A stretch of 64,000 nucleotides of DNA from Umbilicaria muhlenbergii (Eukaryota > Ascomycota > Lecanoromycetes > Umbilicariales > Umbilicariaceae). Positions 34,100-48,999 of this stretch are shown here, piece by piece. Within the stretch, counting starts at the first letter, position 1. Each line of letters opens with the position of its first letter. The stretch spans positions 1,631,506-1,695,505 of the forward strand of contig KK106987.1 in the NCBI GenBank assembly GCA_000611775.1, given 5' to 3'. The notes below the pieces were generated by a model that was given only the letters and a program-made list of their open reading frames with translations, was not told the origin of the DNA and made no database searches. The translations under genes were made by a program, and so were the position numbers.

Positions 34100-36800
34100 T
34101 GCTTAAACTGAACACCTCTGTGACAGTGAAAGTTTACAGCTTCACTGAAGGAAAATATTATTATAACAAACTGATGATGATTGAAATATTTAAGTTTTTT
34201 AAAAGGTAAATATCAGCTCCTGCAGAGGTTTATCCCTCATAAAATTTTAACTTTGAGTCAGATCTTTTCATGATGTTAAAAATTAATAAATTTTGACAAG
34301 TTGAAGTTAATGTGACTCATTTCTTCATGAGTTTTCAAGCTTCATGAAGTGATTTTATTTTCAGTCCTCTGATAATTTAATGTTTTGATAAGCAGAAGAG
34401 ATTTTAACCCTTTGTTTAATTCTCTCATAAACATATATCAACATTAATTATGACTCATGAGGTCTCAAAGAAGTCCTCATGAAACTTTTTAATTAATTTC
34501 TTAAAGTTGCAAATATTATCTGCAAGCTTTTAAATAATCTTTAAGGACTTCTTTCACATAATGTGATATTATAAAACAGGTTTATTCTCAGAGCTGATCA
34601 CAATTCATGAGGTTATTATAACCTTAATCTTTCACTCCCTTTCAGCTGAGTTTTTTATGAGATAAAGTAATTTAAACTTTAATGTATCCTCATTTGCTCA
34701 TGATTTATAATTATGAAGCAGGTTAATATGAAACACATCATGAATAAAAAGTTCCTCTGATAATTTCAGCTGATAAACAACATTTTTAATCTTTTTTATA
34801 ATCTGAAAAAGTTTATAATGCTGTCATTTTAACTTCTGTGAAAATCACTTTAAAGTTATGTTTTTAATTTTTGATCAGACTAACTGTCTGACTTTATAAA
34901 TCACATCAAGGTGAGATTAATTATAATGCTTGACTTGATACTTTTAAGACTTCATAAAAGCTCTGCAGACTTTTATTTAAGTCTTATGAAAACACTTCAT
35001 GAGTTGTTTCACTTCAGTGATAATTCTGTTAACTGCAAAGTACTTCATGAGTTCCTCTGCAGTAAGCATATCAGATCTAGGTATGAAGTCATAAATAATC
35101 TTAAATGATGCCTTTTCAGTAGAAGAGTGTAAGCTCACATTATATATAAACTCAGTTAATGTTAAAAGTGAGGCTTAATTGTTCTGTTAATAATTAACAT
35201 AACTTCACAGGTATTGTTTCAACATGTTATTTTATTATTTAATCTGCTCATCAGTTTGTAAATAAAAGGCAGTGCTCAATCAGTGATTAATCTTCAATAT
35301 GAAAATCAGGTTGACTCAGAGTCATGAGGTAAAAATAAATTCACAATCTGAAATTAAAGCTTAAGTGACTTCATGTAGTTTAATAATCTCTTTAATAAAG
35401 ATTTTCATGAGTTAATCAGCAGCTCAGTCCTTTCTGATTGAAATATAATATGTCATTTTTAAGAATTTACACATCATCATCAGTATGACATCATATACAC
35501 CCTCATAAGCATGACTCTCTGAAAGATTAATTATAAAGTTTAAAGTGAGTATTTCTCAGAGTTCCTTCAAGATAAATATGAGCTGTAATAATTCAAGTTA
35601 TTTTTCATGAATGACTCTTGCTCTCTGATAGATAAGATAAAAATTATAATATTTTTAAATTTGCTTCTACATGTTCAGTCAATAGTACTTTGCATGTATC
35701 AAAGTAAAGATTTTCTCTGTCATGAGGTGATTTGTAAGTGACTCATCATAATACTTCTTAATAATCTCAAGTCATAATGACCCTGCATGAGGTATATAAA
35801 GCATTGAGTTAAAGTATAAAAAGTCATTTTTTTATAATCAGAGTGAATGAGAACTTAATATTTTTAAATTAACTTCATGAGCAGTGATTTATTTCAGCAT
35901 ATATTTCATTAAAGGATTAATTTACAAGAATTTAAGTAATATTTTAATGAGAGAGATATTAACCTTCTCATAAAGTTCTTTATTTAAAACAGCCTCAGAG
36001 GCCTGTTTTTGTTGATTTTACTGCTGAAAACTTATTGTACCTGCAATTAATACCTCATGAAGATGTATCTTCTGAGTTAATAAATCATCTTTAAACTCAA
36101 CTGAAATCAAGATTATTATCATGAACAGTACTTATTATAATATTAAAATATTTTTAATCTGATTCTCTTGTTTTGCTTCACATTGATGATCAGATCTTCA
36201 TGAAGAGTTGTTAATAAAATTCAGATTTCCCTTTCAATAAATGATAATAAAATCATAAGTTGATAAAGTCAACACTCATTGAACCTGTCTTCATGAGAGT
36301 TTATAAGTAATTATAAAACTTCACAAGCTTAAATAATTTGATAACATCTCAACTGAATGAGTGAATTCCTCTAAATAATACTGTTAATAATGAAAACTCT
36401 TAATTATCATAAGCAGCTCTTCATTATGAGTTTTATACTTTCATTTCATGAGTATCATTTTTCATGAGAAATAGGCTGTAACTTTTCACTCATTAGAGTG
36501 CTTTTGTGAGAAAATGTTTAAAATTACATACTCAGAGGCATCTGTTTCAAGCTGTATTAATAATATGATGTTGAAATGTTGCAGGAATAAAGTGATAATA
36601 AAAACTCATATAAGAACTTTAAAAATAATCTGTATCTTTAAAGACAGAAAGTTTGCTCTTCATGAGATCAACTTCTTTTTTAATTTTGCATTATACCCTT
36701 TAATAATCTTCATGAGAAGTATAGTGATACATGAGAAGCTCTATATAAACCTTTAATAAAAATTTATAAAGTTTAAAAATGTTTACACTTCATGCACACT
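34100..36800 (-). mobile_element. Minus-strand chromovirus remnant
   Basis: On the minus strand, about 35,100-34,600 encodes the integrase tail and GPY/F region (YDFIPRSDMLTAEELMK, YQVKHYN, NITLK, VYQLKLSEELFIHDVFHINLL). About 34,640-34,440 gives a likely chromodomain end (KLADNICNFKKLIKKFHED). The plus-strand open frames in this area are shadows. LTRs were not found; upstream pol (35.1-36.8 kb) is too decayed to delimit. Confidence 0.6.
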
Positions 36801-36839
36801 TTCTGACTTTAATCAGTTGATAATAATAAATATGTGATT

Positions 36840-38000
36840 CATCTTCATTTCAACCCCTGTATCTATGCAATCTTAATAATAATAAATTAATATACAAAAA
36901 TGATTTTATATATTTAAATTATAAAAACAGTTATAGCAACAAAATTAACTGATTTATTTTATGAAAAAATTATATATTAATTTAATATACTGAAAGAAAC
37001 TGTCTTTAATTAAAAATTAATTTTCATAAGTGCTTTTTGATCAGAAATGTATTATTATTTAAAGATAAAATATTAATTAAGTACTGTCTTTTATCTGCAG
37101 ATAAACAAGCAGATAAAATAATAAAATTAAACTTTAAAATATTATCTTTATTGCTACTACTCAGATAAACAAGATAACTAAATATGCTTTTTATTTTTAA
37201 CAAAATTCACTTATAATAATAAAACATGAGTATCAATAAAGTGCAGCTCTTTTTACATCATGTATATTTATTTTTCAGAAGTGAAATAATAAAGTTGAGA
37301 ATAACTTTTTAAAAAAAAGAGGTACTTGCAGTTAAAGATTAAATAAAATAATTTCATAATATACAAAAAGTACTGTCACAGTGATAAGAAAATATTATGA
37401 TGTTAAACACAAACTTAAGACTTATAATATGAAAAATCTATTAATATTGTTTATAAAGAACTTATACTTAAAGTGCTTAAGTAAAAAGTTATCTCACAAG
37501 TTCATTGAATTATTTAAAATACAAAACTTAATTAAAAAACAGGCATATCAATTATTTTTATCACTGAATTATTAAATTTATAATGTTTTTTATATATTAT
37601 ACTTAAAGTTGTATAAACATCAGCATGATGACAACTTCATATCACTTTTTCAATCATCAGAGTTAATTAATGATAAAAAAAAGTATAAGATTAAAGAAAT
37701 CTTGAATAAGTGAAAACATCAAAAGAAGATTTAATATAAGATAAATTAAAAAAATAATTAAAAAAGTATAATCAGTAAGTTTCAAAGTAAAATATGAGAA
37801 AAGTGCTAAAATTGCATTAAACATATAAAGCATTCTTAAAAGGACAGCAGAGAAAGTGTTAATAAAAATTTAAAAAAAATTACTATAAAGATACTTTTTT
37901 CCTGATTTTTTTTATAAGATTTTACAGATTTTATTAAAACTTCATTAATATGTTTATTATCTTAATACACTTTATTACATACAGACAAGATATGATTATG
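36840..38000 (+). mobile_element. Plus-strand chromovirus 3' pol remnant
   Basis: About 37,080-37,200 resembles the QTD-x-QTE region of integrase. At 37,381-37,575 an open frame reads YYDVKHKLKTYNMKNLLILF and LYLKCLSKKLSHKFIELFKI, the region before and within GPY/F, and ends AYQLFLSLNY. A chromodomain start (KYKIKEILNK) follows near 37,680-37,710. GC content is very low and CpA sites are also depleted here. Confidence 0.65.
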
Positions 38001-40280
38001 ATAATTAAAAAATATTAAAAAAATAATTTTATTGTAAATTATTTATCACAAATGATTTTAAAGACTCAAGAGTATTTATTTTATATATTAATTTATTATT
38101 CTTTTTTACCTCACTAAAGCTTTATATCTGACTCACTGAGGATATTAATATAAGATAAGTGATCATCATTTTTATCATTATTATTTTTATTTAAAAGGTT
38201 TATCAGGTTAATCTTTATTACATTTTTATTTAATAATTTTAAAAAAAAAACTTATCTTCTTCTTTTTATCTCTCATATGTTACACATACTTTACTTTTAA
38301 GATAACAATCTCAGTCTTTACTTAAATTAAAGCTTGACAGCATTATCATAAGATGAAGTTTAAAAAAGTTTTAATTATGAATAATATTTATTAAAGTGAT
38401 ATCATTTTTTAAGTATTAATAAAAAAATATTTAACATTGATATTAATTTCTTGTGTAAATTATATTATTTAATAATTTTTAAATACACCTTTATATTCTT
38501 TATATATGTATATTAATTTTTTATTAGCTCATCAGTGCATACCTGATGAAATTTATTATTAAGTTTAAGATTATAAGTGAAGATTAATGAATCATAAAGA
38601 TTAAATATTTTAAAAAAAAATTTCACAGGTATTTAAACTTATCAGTGTTTATTTAATATTTTTAAGTGCATGATTTACTGATTCATAATACCTTTATTTC
38701 TCTAAACAGCATGAACAATATTTATTTTTTTTAACATCACAAATCAAGATTAGTTTATTAAAAATTAACTTTAAATAATAAAGATATCATGATTTCTTTT
38801 AATAAAGTATTAAACTTGCATTGTACTCAATAATTAAAGGTAAAAGAGCTTATAAACACATTAATAATATTAAATAAATATCAGATAATACTTATAATTT
38901 GTGTCATTATTAAATGACTTGAATACACTAAAAATAATTTTAAATATTTGAATTCATTGAGAAGAGTTAATAAAGATGATTCAAGATACTATTAATAATA
39001 AAATATTATTATTAACATACTGAGGAAAACAGGTATAAAAGCTATTAAAGTTAAAAAATTTTATAACAAATTTATTTATCAACAGCAAATCATCAGCTTA
39101 AGTTAATATTAAAACATTCACAACACACATATCAACAACTTTATTTATCATTAATCATACATTAGCCTAAATTAAGGCTGAGATATTTACAACATGTTGA
39201 TAATTAAGCATTAGCAAGATAACAGTTATACATTGTTATATTGTGTTATAATATAAGATAAATAGCACTAAAGGATCAGCATACAAAGAGAAAAGTAATT
39301 ATTATAATATAATAACATATTAAAGTTAACACTTTCTAAGTAACTTGATAATGTATATAATAAAACTTTATATCACTTTTTTTTTACTCCTTAGTTATTA
39401 GTTCTATATAGTTAAAATTATATAATTTATATATATTTACATTTTATATTGTCACATACTTTGATTATATTTTCTTTTTTAATAAAGGATATTATAGCTT
39501 AATATGAAGACATGATTTAATGATAAATCAAAACTACATCAGAGAGAGTTTATTATAAAAATATAATTTATAAATATCTTTTGATAAAAAGTCACTTTAT
39601 TATACAAGGAGAATATGTTATTTCAAATAAAAAATATATTTTAAAAAAGTTATAATTAAAAGTATAAGCAGTTTAAACAAAGTTTAAGCAAAGAGATTTA
39701 AAATAATACTTCACAGTATAAGTTGATTCAAAGAAATTTTAATATATTAATTTTCTCTCAAAAAAAATAAGCTTTAACAGTAATAATTAATTATCAGTCC
39801 TTAATTTTAAGCTTTTAAATAATCAGCTTATCAAAAATAATAACAGAATAACACTGTGTGTAATTTATTTATATGAAGCACACTTTGTAGTTAAAGTAAA
39901 GTTAACATAACAAGAAACTCAAGTCATGATTAACTTTAAAACTACAAATAACTTTATATTACTCAGATTTATGATTAAAATCAGAGGAAAATTAAGGGAA
40001 AAGCAAGTATTTATATCTTTGACAATAATTAATGATATATTAATTGTTTATAATAATAAATAAATAACTCACAATATTACTGTGAAGTTAAAAATAAAAA
40101 CATACTTAGAAAAAATAACTTTAAATATCATTGAAATATTAAATATAACATTATGTTAAGCATATCTTGACTGTAAGAGGTTAACTCAACTACTAATTAA
40201 AGTACTTAACAACTTGATTTTAATTAAAACTGAAATTACTTTCAAAAAAGCTGATAAAAAATATAATAAAGATATTGTTT
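38000..40280. other. Very AT-rich DNA without recognisable coding sequence
   Basis: Long runs of A, T, TTAA and ATTA dominate; GC is far below that of the first block. It probably holds Gag and 5' sequence of the plus-strand element whose RT starts near 40,280, plus unidentified debris. No frame or repeat boundary could be supported. Confidence 0.5.
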
Positions 40281-40724
40281 GTCTGTCATAAAAGTTATAG
40301 TGCTTGAGAAATATCAAGATTTCACAGAATTATTTTAAAAAAAACAAAGTTAAATGTTTTACTAAAATATCAACTTTAAAATTATAAGATATCTCTTGTA
40401 AAAGGAAAAGTACTCCTTAAAAAAATAATATATTTATTATTTACAGAAAAGCTTAATAGTTTATAGAAGTTTATTGAAGAAAATTAATATAAAAATCTTA
40501 TAAAAGAGTTATAATTATTAATGAAATACCTTATACTGTTTATATTAAAAGAAAACAGAAGTTAATAACTTTATATTATTTATAAAAAACTGAATAATAT
40601 TATAATTAAAAATAATTACCTCTTATTATTAATATTAAAATTTCAAAATCATCTTTAAGGAGTAAAGTAATATATAAAGTTTAATATATTTAATGTATAT
40701 AATAAAATATACATAAAAGAAGAT

Positions 40725-41179
40725 TGTGAGCATTCAATGAACAAAACTCATCAGATGCTAGTTCAGAATAAAAAAAGTTATATTTAACAACAGCATGATC
40801 TTGTGAAGGTAACTTTCATTAATGAATTAATCTCATGAAAGAGCTCAGTTAATAAACTTCACTCCTGACACTTCATGAAAGTGATTAAAGAAGTTAACAT
40901 CATTGATGACATCTTATGAAGATGTGATTCAGTAATGAACATCTTGTGAAAGCAGTTTCATTGAGGTGATTGCTTCATAAAACTTTCCTCAAGCAGATTA
41001 ACTTCAAAAGAGATATATTATAAAGTTAAAGTGTGTCTCATTTTTTTTCTTAACAATAATTCTCTACCTACTAACAATATCATACTATTGTGAACCATCA
41101 ATTATAAGTTTAAGTCATTATTGTCACATAGCTTCATAATTCCTTAGTTAAGATATTACCTCATGATAATACACTTATA
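40725..41179 (-). repeat. 455-bp solo LTR, copy 2, inserted in a reverse transcriptase
   Basis: Inverted relative to copy 1 (25,925-32,889) and exactly the same length. On the minus strand it starts TATAAGTGTATTATC (TG changed to TA) and ends GAATGCTCACA. The 5-bp target duplication AAGAT is intact at 40,720-40,724 and 41,180-41,184. With no internal sequence between, it is a solo LTR left by recombination. Confidence 0.9.
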
Positions 41180-42090
41180 AAGATAATGAGTGAAAAACAG
41201 CTTTCTACACATGATTAAAATATTATAAGTATTTGATAATATTATTTAAGTTTATTAATACATCAGTAATATTTTAAGTATTTATTAATAATATATTATA
41301 ATAGTATCTTGATGTTTTCATAATTGTATACTTGAATAATATTCTCATATACTTAAAAGTAATGAAAAAACATGTACAGCATATATTTAAATTCTACAAG
41401 CATTAAAAAATATTAATCTTCAGGTAAAATTAAAAAGAAGTCAGTTTCATATATAAGAAGTAAAGTTTTTAATATATATTATCAAAAAATCTGTTTATAC
41501 AAGAAATCATTACAATGATTATAAAAAGAAAACAAATTATATTTAAGAAATAAAATAATTTACTCACTTTTAACAAGTTAATTTATATTTTTATTAAAGA
41601 AAAAATAAAGCTTATACAATTATATTATAATAATAAAACTCAAAAACATTAGAGTATAAATAAAATTTAAAAAAATTCATCAAAATATACTACTTTTTAT
41701 ACATAAAACAAGAAGTAAAAGAATATATAAAGAAATATAATATTTGTTAAAGATTAAAACACATCAGATATAAATTATATAAAGAACTTTAATTACTTCA
41801 AGCATCAACAAAGTCTTAAAAATTAATAACATTAAACTTTATAATTAAGTTATCAAATTCAAGGACTCATTAATAAAAAGTATTTATAACTTTGTATTAA
41901 TTATCACAGATAGATAACTAAGTACAGAAAGTTTATATTATATAATAAAGTAATTACAGCAGAGCAGTTAATGTATATATTTTTAAAAATTATTATTATA
42001 AAACACAGCATATTTGAAGAAGTAATATTAAATTAAAATGAATTATTTATATTAATATTCTGAAAGTCACTTATAAATCAGTTAATGTTA

Positions 42091-42216
42091 TGATGTAAAT
42101 GAGTTTATAATATTACTGACTTTAACTGTTATATTTAATAGTTGCCTATTTGAGCATTAACTTAGTAGCAGGCTTCAGTATTTAAAGAAGTTGTTAAAAC
42201 TTTTAAAATTTATTCA
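42091..42216 (+). repeat. 5' LTR of the family D gypsy element
   Basis: 126 bp; partner at 48,656-48,781. Confidence 0.85.
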
Positions 42217-45200
42217 TAACAATGATAGCAACATCAAAAAGATTCATTAATTAAACATCATGTATTATCATTAATAAATCAGGCCTCTCTGCAATTATTA
42301 ATTTATAAAGTTAATCAGTCCTTCTGAGCTCTGTCATCTTATTCACATCTTATAATTTTTTAATTTCTGCAGAAGTCTGCTGTCCTCATTTCATTTTAAG
42401 CTCACAGTTTATTTAAAGATAAATTAACTTCATTCTTCTTAAGCTGTCAGGTTGCAGCTCTGTCAGATGAACTTTTTATCCTCACTTGTCAAGTTTAAAA
42501 CTTCATCAAGTTAGATCACTTCTGAGTTAAAGAGATCACTGCTTCAAGAAAGCAAGCTTTAATTTAATACTTATGAATGATATAATCAGATAAGAACCTC
42601 CCTCTGAGCTGTTAAATCAGAGTCAAGACAAAAGAAGTCACTTTGTGACTGAAAAGTTAATTTACTGATTTGCCTCAACTTCTACACAATGTTAAGTGAG
42701 TTTATTAAGTTATTCAAGCTTCATTTATGAGCTCTGTTCCTTTTAATTTAACTGCATCTGAGTTGAATGACCTGTTAAGAAGTTAAACTGAACATTGAGC
42801 TGTTAAAACTGAAGAATTTAATTAAATTTAATTTAAACTGATGTGAACATCCTTTCCTCATCAATCTTTCACTCAATTAAAATGTTCAATGATGGCAGGG
42901 GATGACAGTGAAAGAGTGAGAAAATAATAAAAATAATCATCATCATATCCTCTGTTGAGTCATGACATCATCAATGTGCAAAGGGCTGAGCTCACATTCA
43001 TTATTACATAAATCATCACTGCAGCTTTAGCTGCTTAACAGTCAGCTGAATCATAAGTATTTATAAATTAATGAGAAGAATGAGCTTTCTTGAGTGAGTT
43101 GAATCAGAGTGAATTCAGTGATCAGATCATCTTTCAAGCAAAGAACATTAATTACTTCAACTCTCAAATTAATGCTGTTGATGAGGTTATTATAAAGGAT
43201 CAAGACATGATCTACTGAAATATTTTCTCCTTTATAAATTAAGTTTGAGTTAAAGTCACTTCAATTGACTCAGTGTTAATCTGTCAAAACCTTGATGCCT
43301 ACCTTTTAAATTAAACAGACAAATAATACATTGAAGAGCTCTCTCATATTCAGTGACTAAGACTACATCTTAACATCAATGATGTTAAAGAAATGATGTA
43401 AAGCTCTTGAAGCATGTTTTTGAGAACCCTCAAGCAAGTCTCTTGTCATGCTTAAAATAACTTGATATACAGTGAACAATGCATGAAAGAACTGTGAGCC
43501 TGTCTTTTATGTTCAATTTATCATTGTTAATGAGTGAAACATCAACATCACTTTTACTGACTATACTCAAGTCCTTTTAGTTTATGAGCATATGAATAAT
43601 GAACTTTATCTCACCCTCTCTGAACCAATAACTCAAACCACAGTAGCTCAGTTCATTAAGTAACTTAACATGAAGAAGCACACCTGATTCAAGATTTATA
43701 AATGAAATCATGATAATATTATAATGCATGAATGAGATCAACATCAAGATCAATTCAGAAATAACAAACATCAAGGCAAGTAAGAGTTTAATTAATCATT
43801 TAATCAGTTCAATTAATTTAATTCAAATTATATTTTTTTTCTGAATGTTTTTTTTAACATCTTCTACTCTTCTCACCTGCCTTCAGCAGCAGACAGTAAT
43901 TTCTTTTATTTTTCATTTTTTAATCATTCTTCTTGATCTGATTCAGTGAGATCATGAATTAATCATGAACAGCAGACTTTAAATTTACTGCAAGCTGCTG
44001 AGTGAGCACCTCTCACTACATTAAATTATTAACTGCTTATGCAGAACCTTTCATCAGCGTTTGTAAACATCAAGCAATTTTATCAAGGTTAAACAAATAA
44101 GTCTCAACTCTCTTACCCTTCTTTTATGTTGACTAAAACATATCATACTGAGCTGCTTAATAATATTAATTATGATGAATAGTACGCATATCAAGCATTC
44201 ATCAACAGATATTATGACACCAACTATGCTCATTAACAAGGATGAACATACATCAATGAAGATTATAATCACTATGAGAATGAAGAATCTATGCAAGAAT
44301 ATACTGAGGATCAAATCAATGAAAATGATGTTGAAGCCAACTACATTTCATTTATAAAGAACATATGATGTTGAAGTTATCAGCAAGCCTTTCTTTTAAA
44401 TAATCTCCTTTATAAATATGTCTACTGAGGCTGTTCCTCAGTTCAATCAGACAAGAAGATCAGCAAGAAACTTATCATCAATAATGTCTTAATTGACATT
44501 GTTGAATCAAATACAATTGATTTAAAAAAAAACAGCTATGACTTCTGAGGCTGACACTACATTACAATTATGATCAAACTACACTCTGCTTAAAGCAGTA
44601 CTTTAGTTTGCCTTGACACAGATTACACAATGTTTTTAATTAATTAAATATTCCTCAAGGAAGAAGTCTTGAGTGTATTAATTCAACATATGACTTCCCT
44701 CATATCAGTCTGAGGCATTGGCTCAATCATTCATTAATGCAAAAAATACATCATTATTGACCTCTTTATACTTGAAAAGGACGGTCAGATTATGAAGATA
44801 ATTTATGAAGTTCACTTAATTAATGACTTAAAGACTAAATTGCTTATAGAAGTAAATATCATGAGCCTTAAGAATATAATCACTGATCTCTTTCATTAAA
44901 CTGCAGTTATACACTCCTGCAAGAAGCTGAAAGTTGACATTAACATCTCATCATGATTAAATCAGAGGATGCAGATCTCTGTTACAAGCTTAATAAAAAT
45001 TTCAATAACCTCACACATTACACAATTTATAATGATATAAATAAAAAGTAATCTTGTAACATTACCTTCTGATCAGAATCTTCTGTTCAAATTAAAGCAC
45101 ACTCTTGAAGACATAAATGTCTTCACTCACATTGTTGACTGCTTCATGACTGAAATAATGATTCAAAATGATACAGATAAACTGATTAGGATTCAGCAAA

Positions 45201-45499
45201 ATGATCAGTTAAAATTAATTATGAAGTATGATGAAGAAGAATACTTTCATGCTGAATTTAATAATTTATCATTAATTATGATATCAGGTAAGCTGAGGAG
45301 AAATCAGAGTTCATGAGTTAAACACTTTATTAAGATTATAACAACAGCTGAAGCTCTATTAACTGCAGTCAGCATGAAAACTCTTCATTATAAATCCTCA
45401 ACAACAGTGCTACCTAATGATGTTATGATACACAGTTCAGTCAATTCTGAGGCAGCACATCAGCTTTTCAGAGTGATGCAAGCATACTTTAAGTTATAA

Positions 45500-48420
45500 G
45501 AGGATCATGATAATGTTGTCAACATTCTTGAAGTCAGCTGAATGCTTATACCTCTTGTTGATGACTGGCAGTTAAAATATATGTGCAAAGTCAAAGTTTA
45601 CCCGCTCAGCAAAGCAGACAAAGAGGTAGTTGACAAGGAATTTAACAAGTTATAAGAACAAGAAAAGCTGAAATGATTTAATCAATCAACTTCATTCAGC
45701 TACTCATGCTTCATTGTTTAAAGAATGATGTCTGATGACTTTTGAAAAGATCAAGTTGTTGTTGATATATGCTTCTTTAATTGAATCATCATCTCTGACA
45801 TTTATCTTATGTTTTTACAGTTTAATATTATAGCAGCTGTCTGTGATTTTATTATAATTTCAACAGTAGACTGCTCTGCATTCTTTCATCAATGATGAGT
45901 TAAGCTTAAACATTGACATTAACTAGCTGTTATCAGTCACTGAGGCCAAGAAATGTTCAACATCATTGTTATGAGATTTCAAAATAATTCTTTTTATGTG
46001 TAACAAATGATTGATCAGATTCTTCAATCACATTAAGGTTATTTCAAAGCTTATGTTGATGACATAGTTGTTTATTCTAGATTTTTAAAAGAGTATATTA
46101 ATCATTTAAACATCATCTTCTGAAGGCTCTCTGAGCTCAATGTCACCTTAAAGTCTATTAAGTCATTCATTAACTACTCATCAGTTCAACTTCTTGATCA
46201 GAAAGTGAACACCTTCAGTTTATCAACAGTCACAGAGAAGTTATAAGTTATCTCTGAGCTTAAATTCCTGAAGTCACTGAAGCAGCTAGAAATTTACCTT
46301 GGCATGATCAGTTACCTCAAGCAATACATATCTTTTTACACTCAGGTATCAGCTCTGCTGCAGACATGTAAAACTCTTCTTTTGTAAAATGTCTTCTTAT
46401 CAGAATGAGTCAGAAAGGTTGAGTCAGTTAAAATTAACATTTTCATCTTTACATCAGCAGAATTAAGGTCTTTTCATGATTTGCAGTTTTTATTCACTCA
46501 TCTCATCATGTTCACTCATTATGATCATACTTAATTGTTGTTCACAGACCTCAACGCCTCTCAGCTAAGCATAAACATCATGATATATCATGTACAGGAT
46601 AACAATAATATCATAAGATTATGATAAAACCTGATTCAGCCTATTCTCTTCTTGAGTTAAGTCATTATTAACACAGAAAAGAAGTACTGACCTACTGAAC
46701 TTGAAGTAACAGGCTTAATTTGAATGATTATAAAGATTCAGCATTTGATAGAATCCTCAGAGCACATAATTATTATTTACACTGATTATGAAGCTTTTAT
46801 AAATTTAATTAAGCAGATGAACCTCTCCTCAACATCAAGTGATCAACAGAGTAAACACTTAATCTGAGCCTCTGAATACATTCAACAATTTTGAATCAAA
46901 GTACATCATAAAGAAAGTTGAATCAACTATGTTTCAGACACTTTATCAAGACTGAAAAATCACTGAATCAGTCAGGATTTTATCATGAATGATGAAATCC
47001 TTGATGTCTTCTTTGATGAAGCATACATCTTTGCTACAACATTAATTGAGATGAGTGAGGTCTTTAAGGCACATTCTTTTATTAATTATATCACAGATAA
47101 GTCCTGAGACAATATTCATTAAACACTTGAAGTTAATAACCACCTCAACATCTCTGACTAAGCGGTTTTACTCTTTAAACTGAACTGAACAGGCCTAATA
47201 TATCATGTCAACAGAGAAGATGTATGATGTTTATGTATATCAAAGCATGATGACCTCATAAGAGACATCTTACAGCTGACTCATGATGAGATCAGTCACT
47301 CAAGCTTTCACTGAACATATGAATGAATCACTGAATTATTATACATTCAGAAACTTTACATCATCCTTTGAGAATTCATTCAACACTGTTTAAACTGCCA
47401 GGTCATGATTAGCTCAAAACATAATTCATATGAATCATTACAGCTGATCACTACATCAGCATTTCTGCATCATATTATAATCATAAACTTTGTTTTAACT
47501 CTTCTCAAATCATTCTCTTCAGATGAGTTCAACTCTGCAATGAGCATCACTGATAAATACAGCAAAAGAGTCACCTTTATCTTTAATTGAATCATATATA
47601 TCACAATGCAATGAGCTGATCTACTACTGAATCAACTGAATGTCGCAGACTGAGGCTTACTGAAGGTCATCATATCAGACTGTGATAAGAAGTTCATCAG
47701 TGAAATGTGAATAATTATATTCAGAAGGAAAAATGTTGAACTGCTTTACAATACAGCTTATTACTCACAGTCAGATGATCAGTCAGAAAGAATAAATCAG
47801 ACATTTAAAATCATCCTTTGACATTACATTGCAGGCCTTAAAAAGTCCTTTGATTGACTTACAGTTCTACTTAAGATGCAAGTGATCTTCAACAACTTAA
47901 TGTTAAGCTCAACAGGTTAAGCTCTGAATGAAGTTTTATATGAAAGGAAAATTAATAAGCTTATAAATCATGTCATGAAACTTAATCTCATTGATGCTGA
48001 AGCTTTTTCTTCTAATGAAGTCTTTACCTCTGACAGAGAACTTGCTGTTCACTTAAATTAAAACCCCTGAATATAAATTGATTCAAGAGACGTCATCAAC
48101 TTCACTAATATGCAAGTCAAATGTCATTATGATAGAAAGCATACAGTGATGTTTTAAAAGATCAAAGACTATATGAACTTACAATTACATCATGATTACA
48201 TCATATCAATAATGAAGAAGAACTTGAAGTTTACTTAACAATTTATTAAATTATTTAAGGTGCTCTGTAATGTTGAAAGGTTGACATATGAGCTGAATAT
48301 ATCCTCAGCATGAAGAATTCACTTCATAATTAACATCATGATGCTTAAACTCACTTCATCACCTGATGAAGATCTTTTTTAAAGATATTAATCAAATCAC
48401 TCACCTGTCATTGAAGTCAA
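45500..48420 (+). pseudogene. pol remnant of the family D gypsy element
   Basis: RT pieces are ADKEVVDKEFNKL--EQEKLK, ISTVDCSAFFHQ and, near 46,050, a damaged active-site region (KLMLMT--LFIL). RNase H-like pieces follow at 46.4-46.9 kb. Integrase is best preserved: SAMSITDKYSKRVTFIF (47,540-47,590), VIISDCDKKFISEM (47,670-47,710), YNTAYYSQSDDQSERINQTF (47,750-47,810) and HYIAGLKKS. The order protease, RT, RNase H, integrase is that of Ty3/gypsy. Confidence 0.8.
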
Positions 48421-48655
48421 AGGAGAGCAGGAATGAGAAATTAAATGTTTATTAAATAAATACATAATATGAAAAGGCTGTGACTTCTTCACATAATATC
48501 TTATTCACTGAACAAGTTATGAGCTGAAGCATGATTAATGATACACAGTGAAGAACCTCATCAATGCTGTTAATTTTATCACTGACTATGAATGCATCAT
48601 AGATAGTTAATGAGCAAGATGCAGAGCACTGTCTTTTTTAATGAAGACATTATTA

Positions 48656-48781
48656 TGATGCAGATGAGTTTATGATGTTGTTGACTTTAATTATCATATT
48701 TGATAATTGCCTATTTGAGTATTAACTTAGTAGCAGGCTTCAGTATTTAAAGAAGCTGTTAAAACTTTAAAAATTTATTCA
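48656..48781 (+). repeat. 3' LTR of the family D gypsy element
   Basis: 126 bp; preceded by AATGAAGACATTATTA, a likely mutated polypurine tract. Confidence 0.85.
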
Positions 48782-48999
48782 CTTTACATTCATTGAATTG
48801 ATTCATTCATAACAGTTAAATAAAATATTAAAACAGTATTTACACTGTTATATTAATTATTAATAAGACAACTATATTATACTATTATTAATAATATAAT
48901 TGACATATAATATCTTAAAATTTAATACAATGAGTACTTATCATTTTATATAAATTATAATTTTTACTTAGATATAACAAAGGAACTGAGAAGATTATA

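Larger units (their letters stand above)
42091..48781 (+). mobile_element. Gypsy element with 126-bp LTRs (family D)
   Basis: Two 126-bp direct repeats, 42,091-42,216 and 48,656-48,781, share ATTGCCTATTTGAG and AACTTAGTAGCAGGCTTCAG and have TG...CA ends. Between them are Gag-like sequence, an aspartic-protease-like region near 44.7 kb, RT, RNase H and integrase in that order on the plus strand. All frames are broken by stops, usually TGA at Trp positions. It lies within the integrase of the family C element. A clear target duplication was not found. Confidence 0.85.
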
